Shown here one piece after another: positions 11,521 through 19,899 of a stretch of 64,000 bases of DNA. A program made the position numbers and the translations under genes. How positions within the stretch are numbered: position 1 is the first letter of the stretch; each line of letters starts with the position of its first letter. The stretch spans positions 22,508-86,507 of the forward strand of contig NZ_KB894492.1 in NCBI RefSeq assembly GCF_000374485.1. Reading direction: 5' to 3'. Source of the stretch: Algicola sagamiensis DSM 14643 (GTDB lineage Bacteria > Pseudomonadota > Gammaproteobacteria > Enterobacterales > Alteromonadaceae). The notes beneath the pieces are model-generated. The model had not been told where the DNA came from. It saw nothing but the letters and a program-made list of their open reading frames with translations, and searched no databases.

Positions 11521-11998
11521 AATCACATTCATCGAAAGGCAAACAAAGTACAAAACTCGATAAACGCTTTGCTTCATTCTCGGACAGATCCAGTGGCAGT
11601 GTCAGTTCTACTTCCATATTTTCCCTTAGATTAAAACGATGGACACGCATTTCAACAAATTCCTGAGTCTGCCCATCAAAAGACTGTGGGTAAAACTCTA
11701 AGATGGGTTCTTCCCCGGTAGAAAATCGCGCGATATGCAATGCATTAATATCCCACTCAAATCTTGCCTTATGGCCAATTCGCCCTCGAATATACTGGCC
11801 ACATTCAAGCTCATCCAGTTTTTCAAACATCTCAACAACGTCTTTTCTGGAAACTTTAGGCTCAGTGCGACTGACCACACTGACCGTCGACTCCACTGTT
11901 GAGACTTTCACATTCTTGGTTTTCGAGGATAGAAAATCGAAGAAGATTTTTGCAGTGGTATTGGTATTGTATAAACTCCTCAGCGCTTCACTCTTCAT
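11519..11998 (-). CDS. Cytoplasmic protein of unknown function
   Basis: 159 residues without a signal peptide or membrane segments. The first 60 residues are basic and Ser/Thr/Val-rich; the rest is acidic, with regular beta-strand-like stretches (RFEWDINALHIARF, FVEMRVHRFNLREN, MEVELTLPLDLSENEAKRL). One pair of codons near the end gives LCLPFDECD. It lies 33 bp downstream of the response-regulator gene on the same strand and could be in its transcription unit. I do not recognise a family. Confidence 0.75.
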   Translation of the reverse strand: MKSEALRSLYNTNTTAKIFFDFLSSKTKNVKVSTVESTVSVVSRTEPKVSRKDVVEMFEKLDELECGQYIRGRIGHKARFEWDINALHIARFSTGEEPILEFYPQSFDGQTQEFVEMRVHRFNLRENMEVELTLPLDLSENEAKRLSSFVLCLPFDECD

Positions 11999-12031
11999 TT
12001 GGACTCCAACTTTATCTAATTGAATACCCTT

Positions 12032-13378
12032 TCAGGATAGACCGAGACGCTCCATCTTTTTAATCAAACCCTGCCTTGAAATACCGAGTTGGATCGCAGC
12101 CTGAGACTTGTTCCCTTCCTTCATGACCAATGCTTCTTGAATTAAACGCTTTTCCAATAACTCAATTTGCTCATCCAAACGCATTGAACCAGACTCAGTA
12201 GCCTGAAGTCGCGTTTCGGGAAAGATGAAATGGATATCCTCCAAACGAATCATTTGCCCCTGACATATGGCGGCAACACTGAGGACTGCATGACGTAGCT
12301 CTCGCACATTTCCCCGCCAAGACTGAGATACAAACCATTGTTTAGCATCTTGGCTCACCGAAAGTGAATACTTACATTCATTTTCATATTCAGAAAGGAA
12401 AGATTGGATCAACACAGGAATATCTTCTTTTCGATCAGCCAGGGCCAATGTCTGTAATGTTACGCCTTTAATGCGATAGTAGAAGTCTTCTCGAAAGCTA
12501 CCTTCCGTGATCATCTGAGGAAGTTGTCGATGCGTGGCACTGACGATTCGAACATCAATCCGTTCCAACACTCTACCACCAACAGGGTAATAACTGCCTT
12601 CCTGTAATACGCGAAGGAGCTTCACTTGCATCGTCAGTGGCATTTCTCCAATTTCATCCAGATATAGGGTCCCACCATCCGCCATTTTTAGCAAACCATC
12701 TTTATCTGAATCTGCGCCTGTAAATGCGCCTTTCTTATACCCAAAAAGTTCACTTTCTAATAGCTCATTTGGAATCGCCCCACAATGTACGGAGATAAAG
12801 GGCTGAGCATGGCGACGGCTTTTCTGGTGAACAGCTTTTGCAACAAGCTCTTTCCCGGTCCCACTTGGTCCTGCTATCAGTACGGGAACATCCGTTGGTC
12901 CAACACGTTGTATGAGTTCTCTGAGTTGTTGTAGGTGATTGCTCACCCCTTCTAACCCTAAGTTTTCCTTTGCATGCTGCGCTTGAACTCGAGCAAGCTC
13001 TTTTGCGAGAGATTGCTTTTGCAGCGCACGGTTGACTACAACTGCCAGCATGTCTGGGTCAACAGGCTTGTTGAGAAAATCCCATGCCCCAAGTGATAAT
13101 GCTTCTAAAGCGAGTTCTCGCTCAGCATGACCCGTCAACACGATCACAGGCACATGTTGGAATTCAGGCAGAAGCGATAAACCTTCTTTAGGCGTAAAGC
13201 TTGGGGGCATGGCCAAGTCTAATAAAACCAAGTCAAATGGCTGCACAAGAAAAGCCATTTTTCCATCTTCAGGTAAGTTTGCAGTCACGACTTCATAACC
13301 AGCTTGTCTAAGCCACAAAGCACTGAGTTCACAAAAAGCAGGTTCATCATCAATGATTAAGATCCGAAACGTCGTCAT
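12032..13378 (-). CDS. sigma54-dependent response regulator (NtrC family)
   Basis: 448 residues in three domains. The N-terminal receiver has the phospho-acceptor at Asp54 (LVLLDLAMPP), acidic pocket IDDEP and a downstream NKPVD lysine. The central AAA+ domain has Walker A GPSGTGKE and the sigma54-contact loop FGYKKGAFTGA. A Fis-type C-terminal helix-turn-helix follows (KSQAAIQLGISRQGLIKKMERLG). It overlaps the sensor kinase gene by four bases (ATGA), so they are a cognate pair. The target is not encoded by homology. The adjacent twin palindromes and sigma54-like promoter in front of the cytochrome bd operon make that operon the leading candidate. Confidence 0.95.
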   Translation of the reverse strand: MTTFRILIIDDEPAFCELSALWLRQAGYEVVTANLPEDGKMAFLVQPFDLVLLDLAMPPSFTPKEGLSLLPEFQHVPVIVLTGHAERELALEALSLGAWDFLNKPVDPDMLAVVVNRALQKQSLAKELARVQAQHAKENLGLEGVSNHLQQLRELIQRVGPTDVPVLIAGPSGTGKELVAKAVHQKSRRHAQPFISVHCGAIPNELLESELFGYKKGAFTGADSDKDGLLKMADGGTLYLDEIGEMPLTMQVKLLRVLQEGSYYPVGGRVLERIDVRIVSATHRQLPQMITEGSFREDFYYRIKGVTLQTLALADRKEDIPVLIQSFLSEYENECKYSLSVSQDAKQWFVSQSWRGNVRELRHAVLSVAAICQGQMIRLEDIHFIFPETRLQATESGSMRLDEQIELLEKRLIQEALVMKEGNKSQAAIQLGISRQGLIKKMERLGLS

Positions 13379-15219
13379 AGGACCTCCTTAGGAAATCGAA
13401 CAATAAAACTGACAGGCCACCCTAAATCGTGCCTGTAAGAAACGTCTCCATCATGCGCATCCATGATGCGTCGAACAATGGCGAGACCCAGACCACTTCC
13501 ACCTAGGCGTTTACTGATAAATGGCTTAAATAAGTTTGAGGTCATCTCAGCTTCAATCTCTGGCCCATTATTATGAATCCCGACCTCATACACCTCTGGG
13601 TATTCTTTAGCAGTGACACAAACACACCCATTTGAGGAGAGCGCAGCAAATGAAAATGCATTATCCAGCAAGTTCGTCAGCACTTGTTGTAATTTATAAG
13701 GATCAGCAAATACAGTATGTGCCTCATTTGGCAGCACAACTTTGATATCATTTTTCTGTAGCGCACAAATGGATTCCAGCATTGGGTTTAACGGTGTTGG
13801 CTTGGGAGAAATATTCAGTACTCTGGCATAAGACAAAAGATCTTGGATCAAGTGATCGGCACGATGAACTTGCTCTTGAATATAAACTTTCACTTGTGGA
13901 TCACATTGTGCAGAAGCCATAGAAATGATGTTTAATGGGTTCCGAATTTCATGAGCCATTGCCGCAGAGAGCGATCCAATTTCAACAAGGCGTAACTCTT
14001 CTTGTCGCTGCCGCTCTGCTTTTGCTAAAGATAATGACTTCTCAAGCAGCTTTGCATGGGCCACCATCAAATTTGAAAAAACCTCAGCAACATGCCGAAG
14101 CGCTGGTGTTGTATTTTCCCATCCATTTAGTTGGTAAAACCAATCATGCTGATGGTGGAGTTCAACGACCAGTCCCGACTGTGAATCTTGACCAAGCACT
14201 ACTCGCACAGGCTCTTTGAGGTGATCGGAAATCAATACGGCACCTTTTTCACAAAGAGAAGCATGATCCTGGCATGCATTTAATGCTGTTCCCCAGAGGT
14301 TCATCGTTTCAACTGAAAGCTGAGAACCTGGGAATATTAATTGCGTCGCCAACCAACGAGCAGGCCGGTAAAATGCGATGGAAACAAGCGTAGTCATAAA
14401 AGAAAAAAACCATAACGAGCTTAACTTCACTTCGGAAAGTGCTTCCCAGCCAACCCAAATCGCAAAAGCGCTCACCAAAGCAACAAGCATAAACACGACG
14501 AGTAAAAGCAAAATGAAGAAAATCGTCTTCACTGCCCATTGGTTCACTTCCAATATATGATACCGAACGACAGCAAAAACGAGGACCAACACGTATGTTG
14601 GGATAAAGCAGAACAAATAGGGAAAGATATCCAGATCCAGCGAAGGAAAAATAAAACTAGAGGCAAGAACGAACCCCCACCCTCCGGCAAAAAACATCGC
14701 AATGACTGATCGTCGCACATTCCCTCTGGTTTTCATCCCGGCATAAGCCAGCAACCCATGAGCAATCACCCCAATCACAACGGTATAAGCTAAATTGATC
14801 CAACCACTCCAACCGAAATAGATGGCATGTGGCAGATAACTTGTCGCAACAATATGATTATCTGTAAAATAAAGGGAAAGCAGCCAGATAAAAATCGAGC
14901 AAAAATAGGGAATCGGAAGAATAGATTGAACCAAACGCTTCATCCCTGAATCATCCAGTGCTTCTGCCGTAAAAACCAAAGCAAAATGCAAAAAAGCTGT
15001 CGGAAGAAGTGGGTTTGCCAGCACTAAAAGCTCACCGAGAAACGTGTATTCCGTCAGTAAAAATAAATGCCCAGAACACCAAATCGCCATTAACCCACAG
15101 AACAAAGCTAATGGCTTTGCCCCTAAAGCATTATTTTTATGACGAAATAGCCAAATAGCAGCAACACTACCCAGGCAAACGGTTACCCATAATGAGAGTT
15201 GGAAAACTGATAAATGCAT
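13375..15219 (-). CDS. Multi-helix membrane sensor histidine kinase
   Basis: 614 residues. The first 290 hold about nine hydrophobic helices with short loops, resembling the 7TM-type sensor heads of histidine kinases rather than a periplasmic sensor domain, so the signal is probably membrane-borne or redox-related. A cytosolic linker (about 300-405) leads to the HisKA H-box MAHEIRNPLN with the phospho-His near residue 423, then the ATPase motifs NLLDNAFSFA, HNNGPEI and GGSGLGLAIV. It is translated with the downstream regulator (4-bp overlap). Its start is 6 bp from the first of two TGTAAAC palindromes, which suggests autoregulation. Confidence 0.93.
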   Translation of the reverse strand: MHLSVFQLSLWVTVCLGSVAAIWLFRHKNNALGAKPLALFCGLMAIWCSGHLFLLTEYTFLGELLVLANPLLPTAFLHFALVFTAEALDDSGMKRLVQSILPIPYFCSIFIWLLSLYFTDNHIVATSYLPHAIYFGWSGWINLAYTVVIGVIAHGLLAYAGMKTRGNVRRSVIAMFFAGGWGFVLASSFIFPSLDLDIFPYLFCFIPTYVLVLVFAVVRYHILEVNQWAVKTIFFILLLLVVFMLVALVSAFAIWVGWEALSEVKLSSLWFFSFMTTLVSIAFYRPARWLATQLIFPGSQLSVETMNLWGTALNACQDHASLCEKGAVLISDHLKEPVRVVLGQDSQSGLVVELHHQHDWFYQLNGWENTTPALRHVAEVFSNLMVAHAKLLEKSLSLAKAERQRQEELRLVEIGSLSAAMAHEIRNPLNIISMASAQCDPQVKVYIQEQVHRADHLIQDLLSYARVLNISPKPTPLNPMLESICALQKNDIKVVLPNEAHTVFADPYKLQQVLTNLLDNAFSFAALSSNGCVCVTAKEYPEVYEVGIHNNGPEIEAEMTSNLFKPFISKRLGGSGLGLAIVRRIMDAHDGDVSYRHDLGWPVSFIVRFPKEVL

Positions 15220-15224
15220 CGCGC

Positions 15225-15241
15225 TGTAAACCTTGTTTACA
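15225..15241. promoter_or_regulatory. 17-bp palindromic operator, copy 1
   Basis: TGTAAACCTTGTTTACA is a perfect palindrome with 7-bp arms and a 3-bp centre. Its geometry (6-N5-6) is that of NtrC-type enhancer sites. It resembles a TyrR box but with one base fewer in the centre. It is 33 bp centre to centre from copy 2, about three helical turns. Confidence 0.8.
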
Positions 15242-15257
15242 AGTCAGACTATTATAC

Positions 15258-15274
15258 TGTAAACAAAGTTTACA
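15258..15274. promoter_or_regulatory. 17-bp palindromic operator, copy 2
   Basis: TGTAAACAAAGTTTACA has arms identical to copy 1. The pair lies between the sensor kinase start (15219) and the bd oxidase operon (15392 onward), suited to control both divergent units. The centres would be near -130 and -97 relative to the sigma54-like promoter at 15337. Confidence 0.8.
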
Positions 15275-15336
15275 TCCAAAAAAGTACTCAAAAAATAAAA
15301 GTGCCTAAAATCAATATATTATTGAAAAAAACAAGT

Positions 15337-15352
15337 TGGTACATGATTTGTA
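15337..15352 (+). promoter_or_regulatory. Candidate sigma54 promoter of the cytochrome bd operon
   Basis: TGGTACATGATTTGTA matches the sigma54 consensus TGGCACG-N4-TTGCW with the correct spacing, keeping the -24 GG and -13 G but with T in place of C at -12. It lies 40 bases before the small ORF that opens the operon. The imperfect -12 makes this a moderate call. Confidence 0.5.
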
Positions 15353-15391
15353 TCAACAAATTGTATTTTTTATTCCATGAAGAGGTGTCCT

Positions 15392-15490
15392 ATGGAGATC
15401 ATTTGGCAAATCCTACAAGTCTCATTTGTCGTACTTATCGCTACTGTGCCTAGCCTGCTCCAATGGTTTAAACAAAAAAGGAGAAAATGA
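15392..15490 (+). CDS. 32-residue single-helix membrane protein preceding cydA
   Basis: ATG at 15392 has AGAGG (15381-15385) 6 bases upstream. The product begins MEIIWQILQVSFVVLIATVP and ends SLLQWFKQKRRK: one hydrophobic helix with a basic tail, so probably N-out/C-in. Its stop codon overlaps the cydA start region (ATGATG), an arrangement typical of translational coupling. Small subunits such as CydX, CydS and CydH are known from bd oxidases, but those I recall are usually encoded downstream. I cannot assign this one to a named family. Confidence 0.6.
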   Translation: MEIIWQILQVSFVVLIATVPSLLQWFKQKRRK

Positions 15491-16848
15491 TGGATGCAGC
15501 TATCCTCTCACGTGCACAATTTGCGTTCACAGTGAGTTACCATATCTTATTTCCTACACTGACCATCGGATTAGCACTCTATATTGCAATTATGGAAGGC
15601 GCTTGGTTGAAAACACGTAAACAAATCTACCTTCAACAGGCAAAGTTCTGGCTCAAACCATTCGCGATCACCTTTGGTATGGGTGTTGTGTCTGGGATTG
15701 TTCTTTCCTATGAATTCGGAACTAATTTCAGTAAGTTCTCAGAACAAGCAGGTGCTGTCATTGGTCCACTCATGAGCTATGAAGTTTTGTCTGCTTTCTT
15801 TTTGGAAGCCGGTTTTTTGGGGATCATGCTCTTTGGTTGGGATAAAGTGAGTGAACGCGTTCACTTTGCAGCAACTGCGACGGTCGCTGTTGGAACGATG
15901 ATCTCCGCATTTTGGATCCTCTCCGCCAACTCTTGGATGCAAACTCCTCAAGGTGTTGAGTGGACAGCAACCGGACCAGTTGTCCTGAGCTGGTGGGAAG
16001 TGATCTTTAACCCATCATTCCCCTACCGTCTTACACATATGTTGATGGCCAGTTTTATTACGACAGGCTTTGTCATCGCTGGTGTTAGCGCATACCTCAC
16101 TATCAAACATCGAGAGTTTAGCTTTTTTAGCTTAAAGTTTGCGATTATCGCGCTTGCTTTTTTAACCCCACTTCAAGCATATATTGGAGATCTGCATGGT
16201 TTAAATGTGAAAGAGCACCAACCCATTAAAGTTGCAGCAATGGAAGGGATCTGGGAGACAGAAAAAGGCGCAGGCCTACGACTGTTTGCGATTCCGGATC
16301 AAGAAAAGGAAATGAATCACTTTGAAATCAAGATCCCGCATTTAGCCAGCTTGATCTTAACTCACAAATTAGATGGTGAAATACAAGGGTTAAAATCAGT
16401 ACCTAAGGAAGATCGCCCACCTGTCGCTGTTGTTTTTTATTCTTTCCGCATCATGGTAGGCTTAGGAATATTGATGATCCTTACTGCTTGGATAAGTTTA
16501 TGGTTTATCCGTAAAAAAGATACGCAGCTACCCAAACGACTGAGACAATGGCTGATGCTGATGATCCCAAGCGGCTTTATCGCAACACTTGCAGGCTGGT
16601 GGGTTGTTGAAGTCGGTCGTCAACCCTTCTTGGTTTACGGACATATCAGAACACACGATGTTATCTCTGATTTGCCGCCCTCTCATGTGGCATTCACACT
16701 CTTCTTATTTATCACTGTATACACGCTACTTTTCGGTGTGTACTTATACTTTATGCGCAAAGTGATCCGCAAAGGCCCAAGTCAACTGGCTGAAGATCAA
16801 ATAAAAGTTTCTCTACAACATTTGGCAATGAAAGGAGACCAAGCATGA
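15490..16848 (+). CDS. cydA: Cytochrome bd-type quinol oxidase subunit I (cyanide-insensitive type)
   Basis: Haem-bearing subunit that oxidises quinol and reduces O2 to water at the inner membrane. About 450 residues, shorter than E. coli CydA, with a short quinol loop as in CioA oxidases. Seen: N-terminal haem-ligand segment SYHILFPTLTIGLALY, second histidine in YRLTHMLMASF, the quinol-loop motif VGRQPFLVYG, and TM helices throughout. Two ATGs occur (15487 and 15490); the second lies 6 bases after AGGAG and is preferred. It overlaps cydB by four bases. Confidence 0.95.
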   Translation: MDAAILSRAQFAFTVSYHILFPTLTIGLALYIAIMEGAWLKTRKQIYLQQAKFWLKPFAITFGMGVVSGIVLSYEFGTNFSKFSEQAGAVIGPLMSYEVLSAFFLEAGFLGIMLFGWDKVSERVHFAATATVAVGTMISAFWILSANSWMQTPQGVEWTATGPVVLSWWEVIFNPSFPYRLTHMLMASFITTGFVIAGVSAYLTIKHREFSFFSLKFAIIALAFLTPLQAYIGDLHGLNVKEHQPIKVAAMEGIWETEKGAGLRLFAIPDQEKEMNHFEIKIPHLASLILTHKLDGEIQGLKSVPKEDRPPVAVVFYSFRIMVGLGILMILTAWISLWFIRKKDTQLPKRLRQWLMLMIPSGFIATLAGWWVVEVGRQPFLVYGHIRTHDVISDLPPSHVAFTLFLFITVYTLLFGVYLYFMRKVIRKGPSQLAEDQIKVSLQHLAMKGDQA

Positions 16849-17834
16849 CAGATCCATTATTCTGGTTCGGGTTACTCTGCTTCGCAGTCATTATGTATGT
16901 GGTTTTAGATGGCTTTGACTTGGGTCTTGGGATCCTCTATCCCTGGTTTGAAGACGAAAAGGAACGCGGCCGGATCATGTCCTCCGTCGCCCATGTTTGG
17001 GATGGCAATGAAACTTGGCTAGTCTTTGGAGGTGTGATCTTATTCGCTGCATTTCCTGGTGCTTATGCTACTTTCCTCTCCGGGCTTTATTTGCCTTTAT
17101 GCCTCATGTTGGTCGCGCTAATCTTTCGTGGGGTGGCATTCGAATATCGATTTAAAGCTGAAACAAGCACACTTTGGTGGGATCGTGCTTTTGGTATCGG
17201 TTCAACCGTTGCAGCGATTTGTCAGGGAATTGTCCTTGGCAATATCGTCCAAGGCAACGTCGGTGTCGAAGCAAGTACTTGGCTCACACCATTTGCACTC
17301 TTCACTGGATTTTCTGTTGCTGTCGGCTATGCACTTTTGGGGTGTGGTTGGATGCTCATCAAAGGGAATGCTCGGATACGCAAAAAAGTCGCCCACCTTG
17401 CACAATACTTAGTCGTCCTATTACTGATCTGCTTAGCAATCGTAAGCATATGGACATTGATGACACAACCATTGGTTTCAGAACGATGGACATCTTTGGA
17501 AAACTTGCTTCCGCTGCTCCCGATTCCACTTCTGTCGACTTTCATTGGCTGGCAGATTTGGAATATTTGTCGCAAGTCATATCAACACAACTATCGCGTT
17601 TTGATTCTTACCATTGCCTTATTTTTCTTAGGGTTCATTGGACTTTGGGCCGGAATGCATCCTTATTTCATCCCTGGAAAAATGACTTTCTATGATGTGA
17701 TCGCACCAGACTCATCTTTAGAATTCACTTTCTGGGGTGTGATCATTCTCGTTCCTATCATTCTTGGTTATACCGCTTTCAACTATAAGGTATTTGCTGG
17801 AATGGCACCTGAAAAACCAGGAGGGTATGACTAG
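16845..17834 (+). CDS. cydB: Cytochrome bd-type quinol oxidase subunit II
   Basis: Second large subunit of the bd oxidase, structurally parallel to CydA but without haem ligands. 329 residues, beginning with the family motif FWFGLLCFAVIMYVVLDGFDLG and carrying HVWDGNETWLV and about eight to nine membrane helices. It overlaps cydA by 4 bp and is followed 2 bp later by the 45-residue cydX-like gene. Confidence 0.96.
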   Translation: MTDPLFWFGLLCFAVIMYVVLDGFDLGLGILYPWFEDEKERGRIMSSVAHVWDGNETWLVFGGVILFAAFPGAYATFLSGLYLPLCLMLVALIFRGVAFEYRFKAETSTLWWDRAFGIGSTVAAICQGIVLGNIVQGNVGVEASTWLTPFALFTGFSVAVGYALLGCGWMLIKGNARIRKKVAHLAQYLVVLLLICLAIVSIWTLMTQPLVSERWTSLENLLPLLPIPLLSTFIGWQIWNICRKSYQHNYRVLILTIALFFLGFIGLWAGMHPYFIPGKMTFYDVIAPDSSLEFTFWGVIILVPIILGYTAFNYKVFAGMAPEKPGGYD

Positions 17835-17836
17835 CA

Positions 17837-17974
17837 ATGGATAATAAGGCGCTTTTCCCAAAAAATAAGTCTCAAAAGAAACTCGGTTGGGCAGTTGGAT
17901 TATATATTGCGGGGATATTAGCGACATTACTCCTTGCGATGTCAGTCAAAGGCCTGTTGTACTTTTTAGCGTAA
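17837..17974 (+). CDS. Small membrane subunit of the bd oxidase operon (DUF2474-like)
   Basis: 45 residues starting at ATG 17837, two bases after the cydB stop, with GGAGGG (17820-17825) upstream. A basic, hydrophilic N-terminus (MDNKALFPKNKSQKKLGW) is followed by a single membrane helix (AVGLYIAGILATLLLAMSV) and KGLLYFLA. This matches the size, position and LGW...helix layout of the DUF2474 proteins that accompany cyanide-insensitive bd oxidases and probably stabilise them. The family call is from memory of the pattern, not a search. Confidence 0.78.
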   Translation: MDNKALFPKNKSQKKLGWAVGLYIAGILATLLLAMSVKGLLYFLA

Positions 17975-17979
17975 TAAAT

Positions 17980-18006
17980 CTGAGGCTCAGTTGAACTGAG
18001 CCTCAG
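17980..18006 (+). terminator. Bidirectional hairpin between the bd operon and the convergent gene
   Basis: CTGAGGCTCAG (17980-17990) and CTGAGCCTCAG (17996-18006) form a perfect 11-bp stem with a 5-base loop, five bases after the last gene of the bd operon and ten before the convergent gene's stop. Confidence 0.8.
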
Positions 18007-18015
18007 AGTACGATT

Positions 18016-19227
18016 TTAGTTTCTTGGAATAACAAGTGGTCTTAGGTCAACACTTGCATTTGCACTTGCACCCATACGTCCACGGTACTCTTTGCCTTTC
18101 TGAATGGTATAAAGCACATCAACATAGTCGTCATCATTTGAGAACCAATGATTTGGCATCGCAGAAATCAACTTGCTTGTCATTTGTGTAATCGTACCGG
18201 CTTGTGGTTCACCAACCATTGTGATCACTTGTGAAGCAATATCAAACAGGTTGACAACAAGATCTTGATAGTTGGTGTTATCATCTTGCTCCATCAGAAT
18301 CATATCAGCCGCCTGATAACGATAGCGATCCCAAATCACAACAGTCTGTGATGGATAGTAATCACGGGCAGACGTGTCCAGATAAGGCATATCTAAAACG
18401 TCTAGGTTTGGTTCTTTGCGCTCAGAGTCAATTCCCACAACGATACTGTAAACATCTGCATCACCAGAGACCCATGGTTCTTTATCATCTTTAAGGCTGA
18501 TCCGATCCAAAACGGTTGTTGACAAACCTGTCTCTGCTTCATCTGTAGGCGCAGAAGACTCAGACATTAAGCGCGCACCTTTTTTGTCAAAAGATGAAAG
18601 CTTTTCTTGCATCAAACGAATACCAGCAGTTAAAGATTTGCGACCGTTAATATCGACAACGATAACTGGTCTTTTTGGTGCTTCACTCACGTCAAGTAAA
18701 TGAACATTGCCTTCAGCGTCAAATGCTTCAATATGTGTCCACGTTTCTTCATCACCCGCTGGCTCATAAGCAAAAAGAACATCTTGTGAATTCGCTTTTA
18801 AACCAGGTAACATGGATTCTTTTGCTAAGCGTAACTGAACGATCGAATCTGTGTAAGTGTCGATTCCTTTTGCGCTTCTTAAGGTTTGGTCAAACTGCGA
18901 AAGTTTTGCTTTCTCTTTATAAGATAGTGCAGAGGATTCTAAAATCTCATTCAATTCAATAGATTGCTTTTCCCAAGAGATTTTGTTTTTGAGTAATTTT
19001 GTGATGGAATCTGAATGAGTTGCAACAAACTGAGCCATTTCACGTTTTTCATCAGAAATAACGATAGCCGTTTTTTTGTAATTTGATTCAAATTGACTTT
19101 TATCGATAGCATTCAGTTTTTCTAAATCCAAAGCTGCATCTTCAAGGCTAATTTCTAGTGAATTTGCAAATACCTGAGCGCTCATCGCAATTGTAAGAGA
19201 GGTTAATGCTGTTGCTAGTTTTTTCAT
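18016..19227 (-). CDS. Secreted protein of unknown function (possibly DUF3103)
   Basis: 403 residues with a clear signal peptide (MKKLATALTSLTIAMSAQVFA). The mature protein is acidic, helical in its first third (EDAALDLEKLNAIDKSQFE...) and then has a more beta-like body with VVDINGRKSL, VVGIDSERKEPNLDVLDMPYLD and ends in a basic PRN. Size, export signal and layout remind me of the DUF3103 proteins of vibrios and relatives, but I would not rely on that. It is monocistronic, convergent with the bd operon, and shares the 19228-19455 gap with divergent mioC. Confidence 0.82.
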   Translation of the reverse strand: MKKLATALTSLTIAMSAQVFANSLEISLEDAALDLEKLNAIDKSQFESNYKKTAIVISDEKREMAQFVATHSDSITKLLKNKISWEKQSIELNEILESSALSYKEKAKLSQFDQTLRSAKGIDTYTDSIVQLRLAKESMLPGLKANSQDVLFAYEPAGDEETWTHIEAFDAEGNVHLLDVSEAPKRPVIVVDINGRKSLTAGIRLMQEKLSSFDKKGARLMSESSAPTDEAETGLSTTVLDRISLKDDKEPWVSGDADVYSIVVGIDSERKEPNLDVLDMPYLDTSARDYYPSQTVVIWDRYRYQAADMILMEQDDNTNYQDLVVNLFDIASQVITMVGEPQAGTITQMTSKLISAMPNHWFSNDDDYVDVLYTIQKGKEYRGRMGASANASVDLRPLVIPRN

Positions 19228-19455
19228 CTGTTCTATCCCTCGTTGTCATGGTAGGTAGAAATTTTTGCTGAAATCTTCTACGGATTTCATGCTTTTTTTA
19301 TCGAATATAAAGGGTTTATATTGCGCTTGTGTTTTATTTCTATAACAGATTAGAGACGATGTGAAGCTTTTATTTACCTTTTTTAAATAAAAACGAAGTA
19401 AGTTTGAGCAACATTGTGATTTTTTTCATGATTAAATATGAGTAATTGGTGATCT

Positions 19456-19899
19456 ATGCAAAAAGTGAGCATTTTAGTGGGCAGTCAAATGGGCGGTGTC
19501 GAATATCTCGCCGATCAAATAGCTATCCACCCACAGCTTTCCAGCTTGGATTTTCAGATTTTTGAACAACCTGATCTCAATGAGATACCACGTCAATCCT
19601 TATGGCTTATTTGCACTTCAACCTATGGTGCAGGGGATTACCCAGAGAATATAATTCCATTTATCGAGCAACTTCACTCACAAAAACCAGATCTTTGTGA
19701 CCTGAAATATGCCATCATTGGTGTTGGAGATTCCAGCTACGATACATTCTGTGAAGCGGCAAAAAACATTGATAATTTATTCAATCACCTTGGCGCTCAG
19801 AGAATTTTCGACAGGTTAGAAATTGATATTTTGCAGGAAGATCTGCCTGAAGATACTGCCATTCAATGGATGATTAATCATTTTGCTAATTTCGTTTAG
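19456..19899 (+). CDS. mioC: FMN-binding protein MioC (flavodoxin-like)
   Basis: 147 residues with the flavodoxin fold: N-terminal phosphate loop VGSQMGGVEYLA, the TSTYGAGDYPEN loop and the GVGDSSYDTFCEAA loop that bind FMN. In E. coli mioC lies directly beside oriC and its transcription runs toward the origin; here it also precedes the probable oriC, but a diguanylate cyclase gene separates them. Its last 14 bases overlap the 3' end of that convergent gene. Confidence 0.93.
   Translation: MQKVSILVGSQMGGVEYLADQIAIHPQLSSLDFQIFEQPDLNEIPRQSLWLICTSTYGAGDYPENIIPFIEQLHSQKPDLCDLKYAIIGVGDSSYDTFCEAAKNIDNLFNHLGAQRIFDRLEIDILQEDLPEDTAIQWMINHFANFV

Noticed and set aside
15225-15274. TyrR boxes
   Set aside because: TyrR boxes have six bases between TGTAAA and TTTACA; here there are five, and no aromatic amino acid genes are near.
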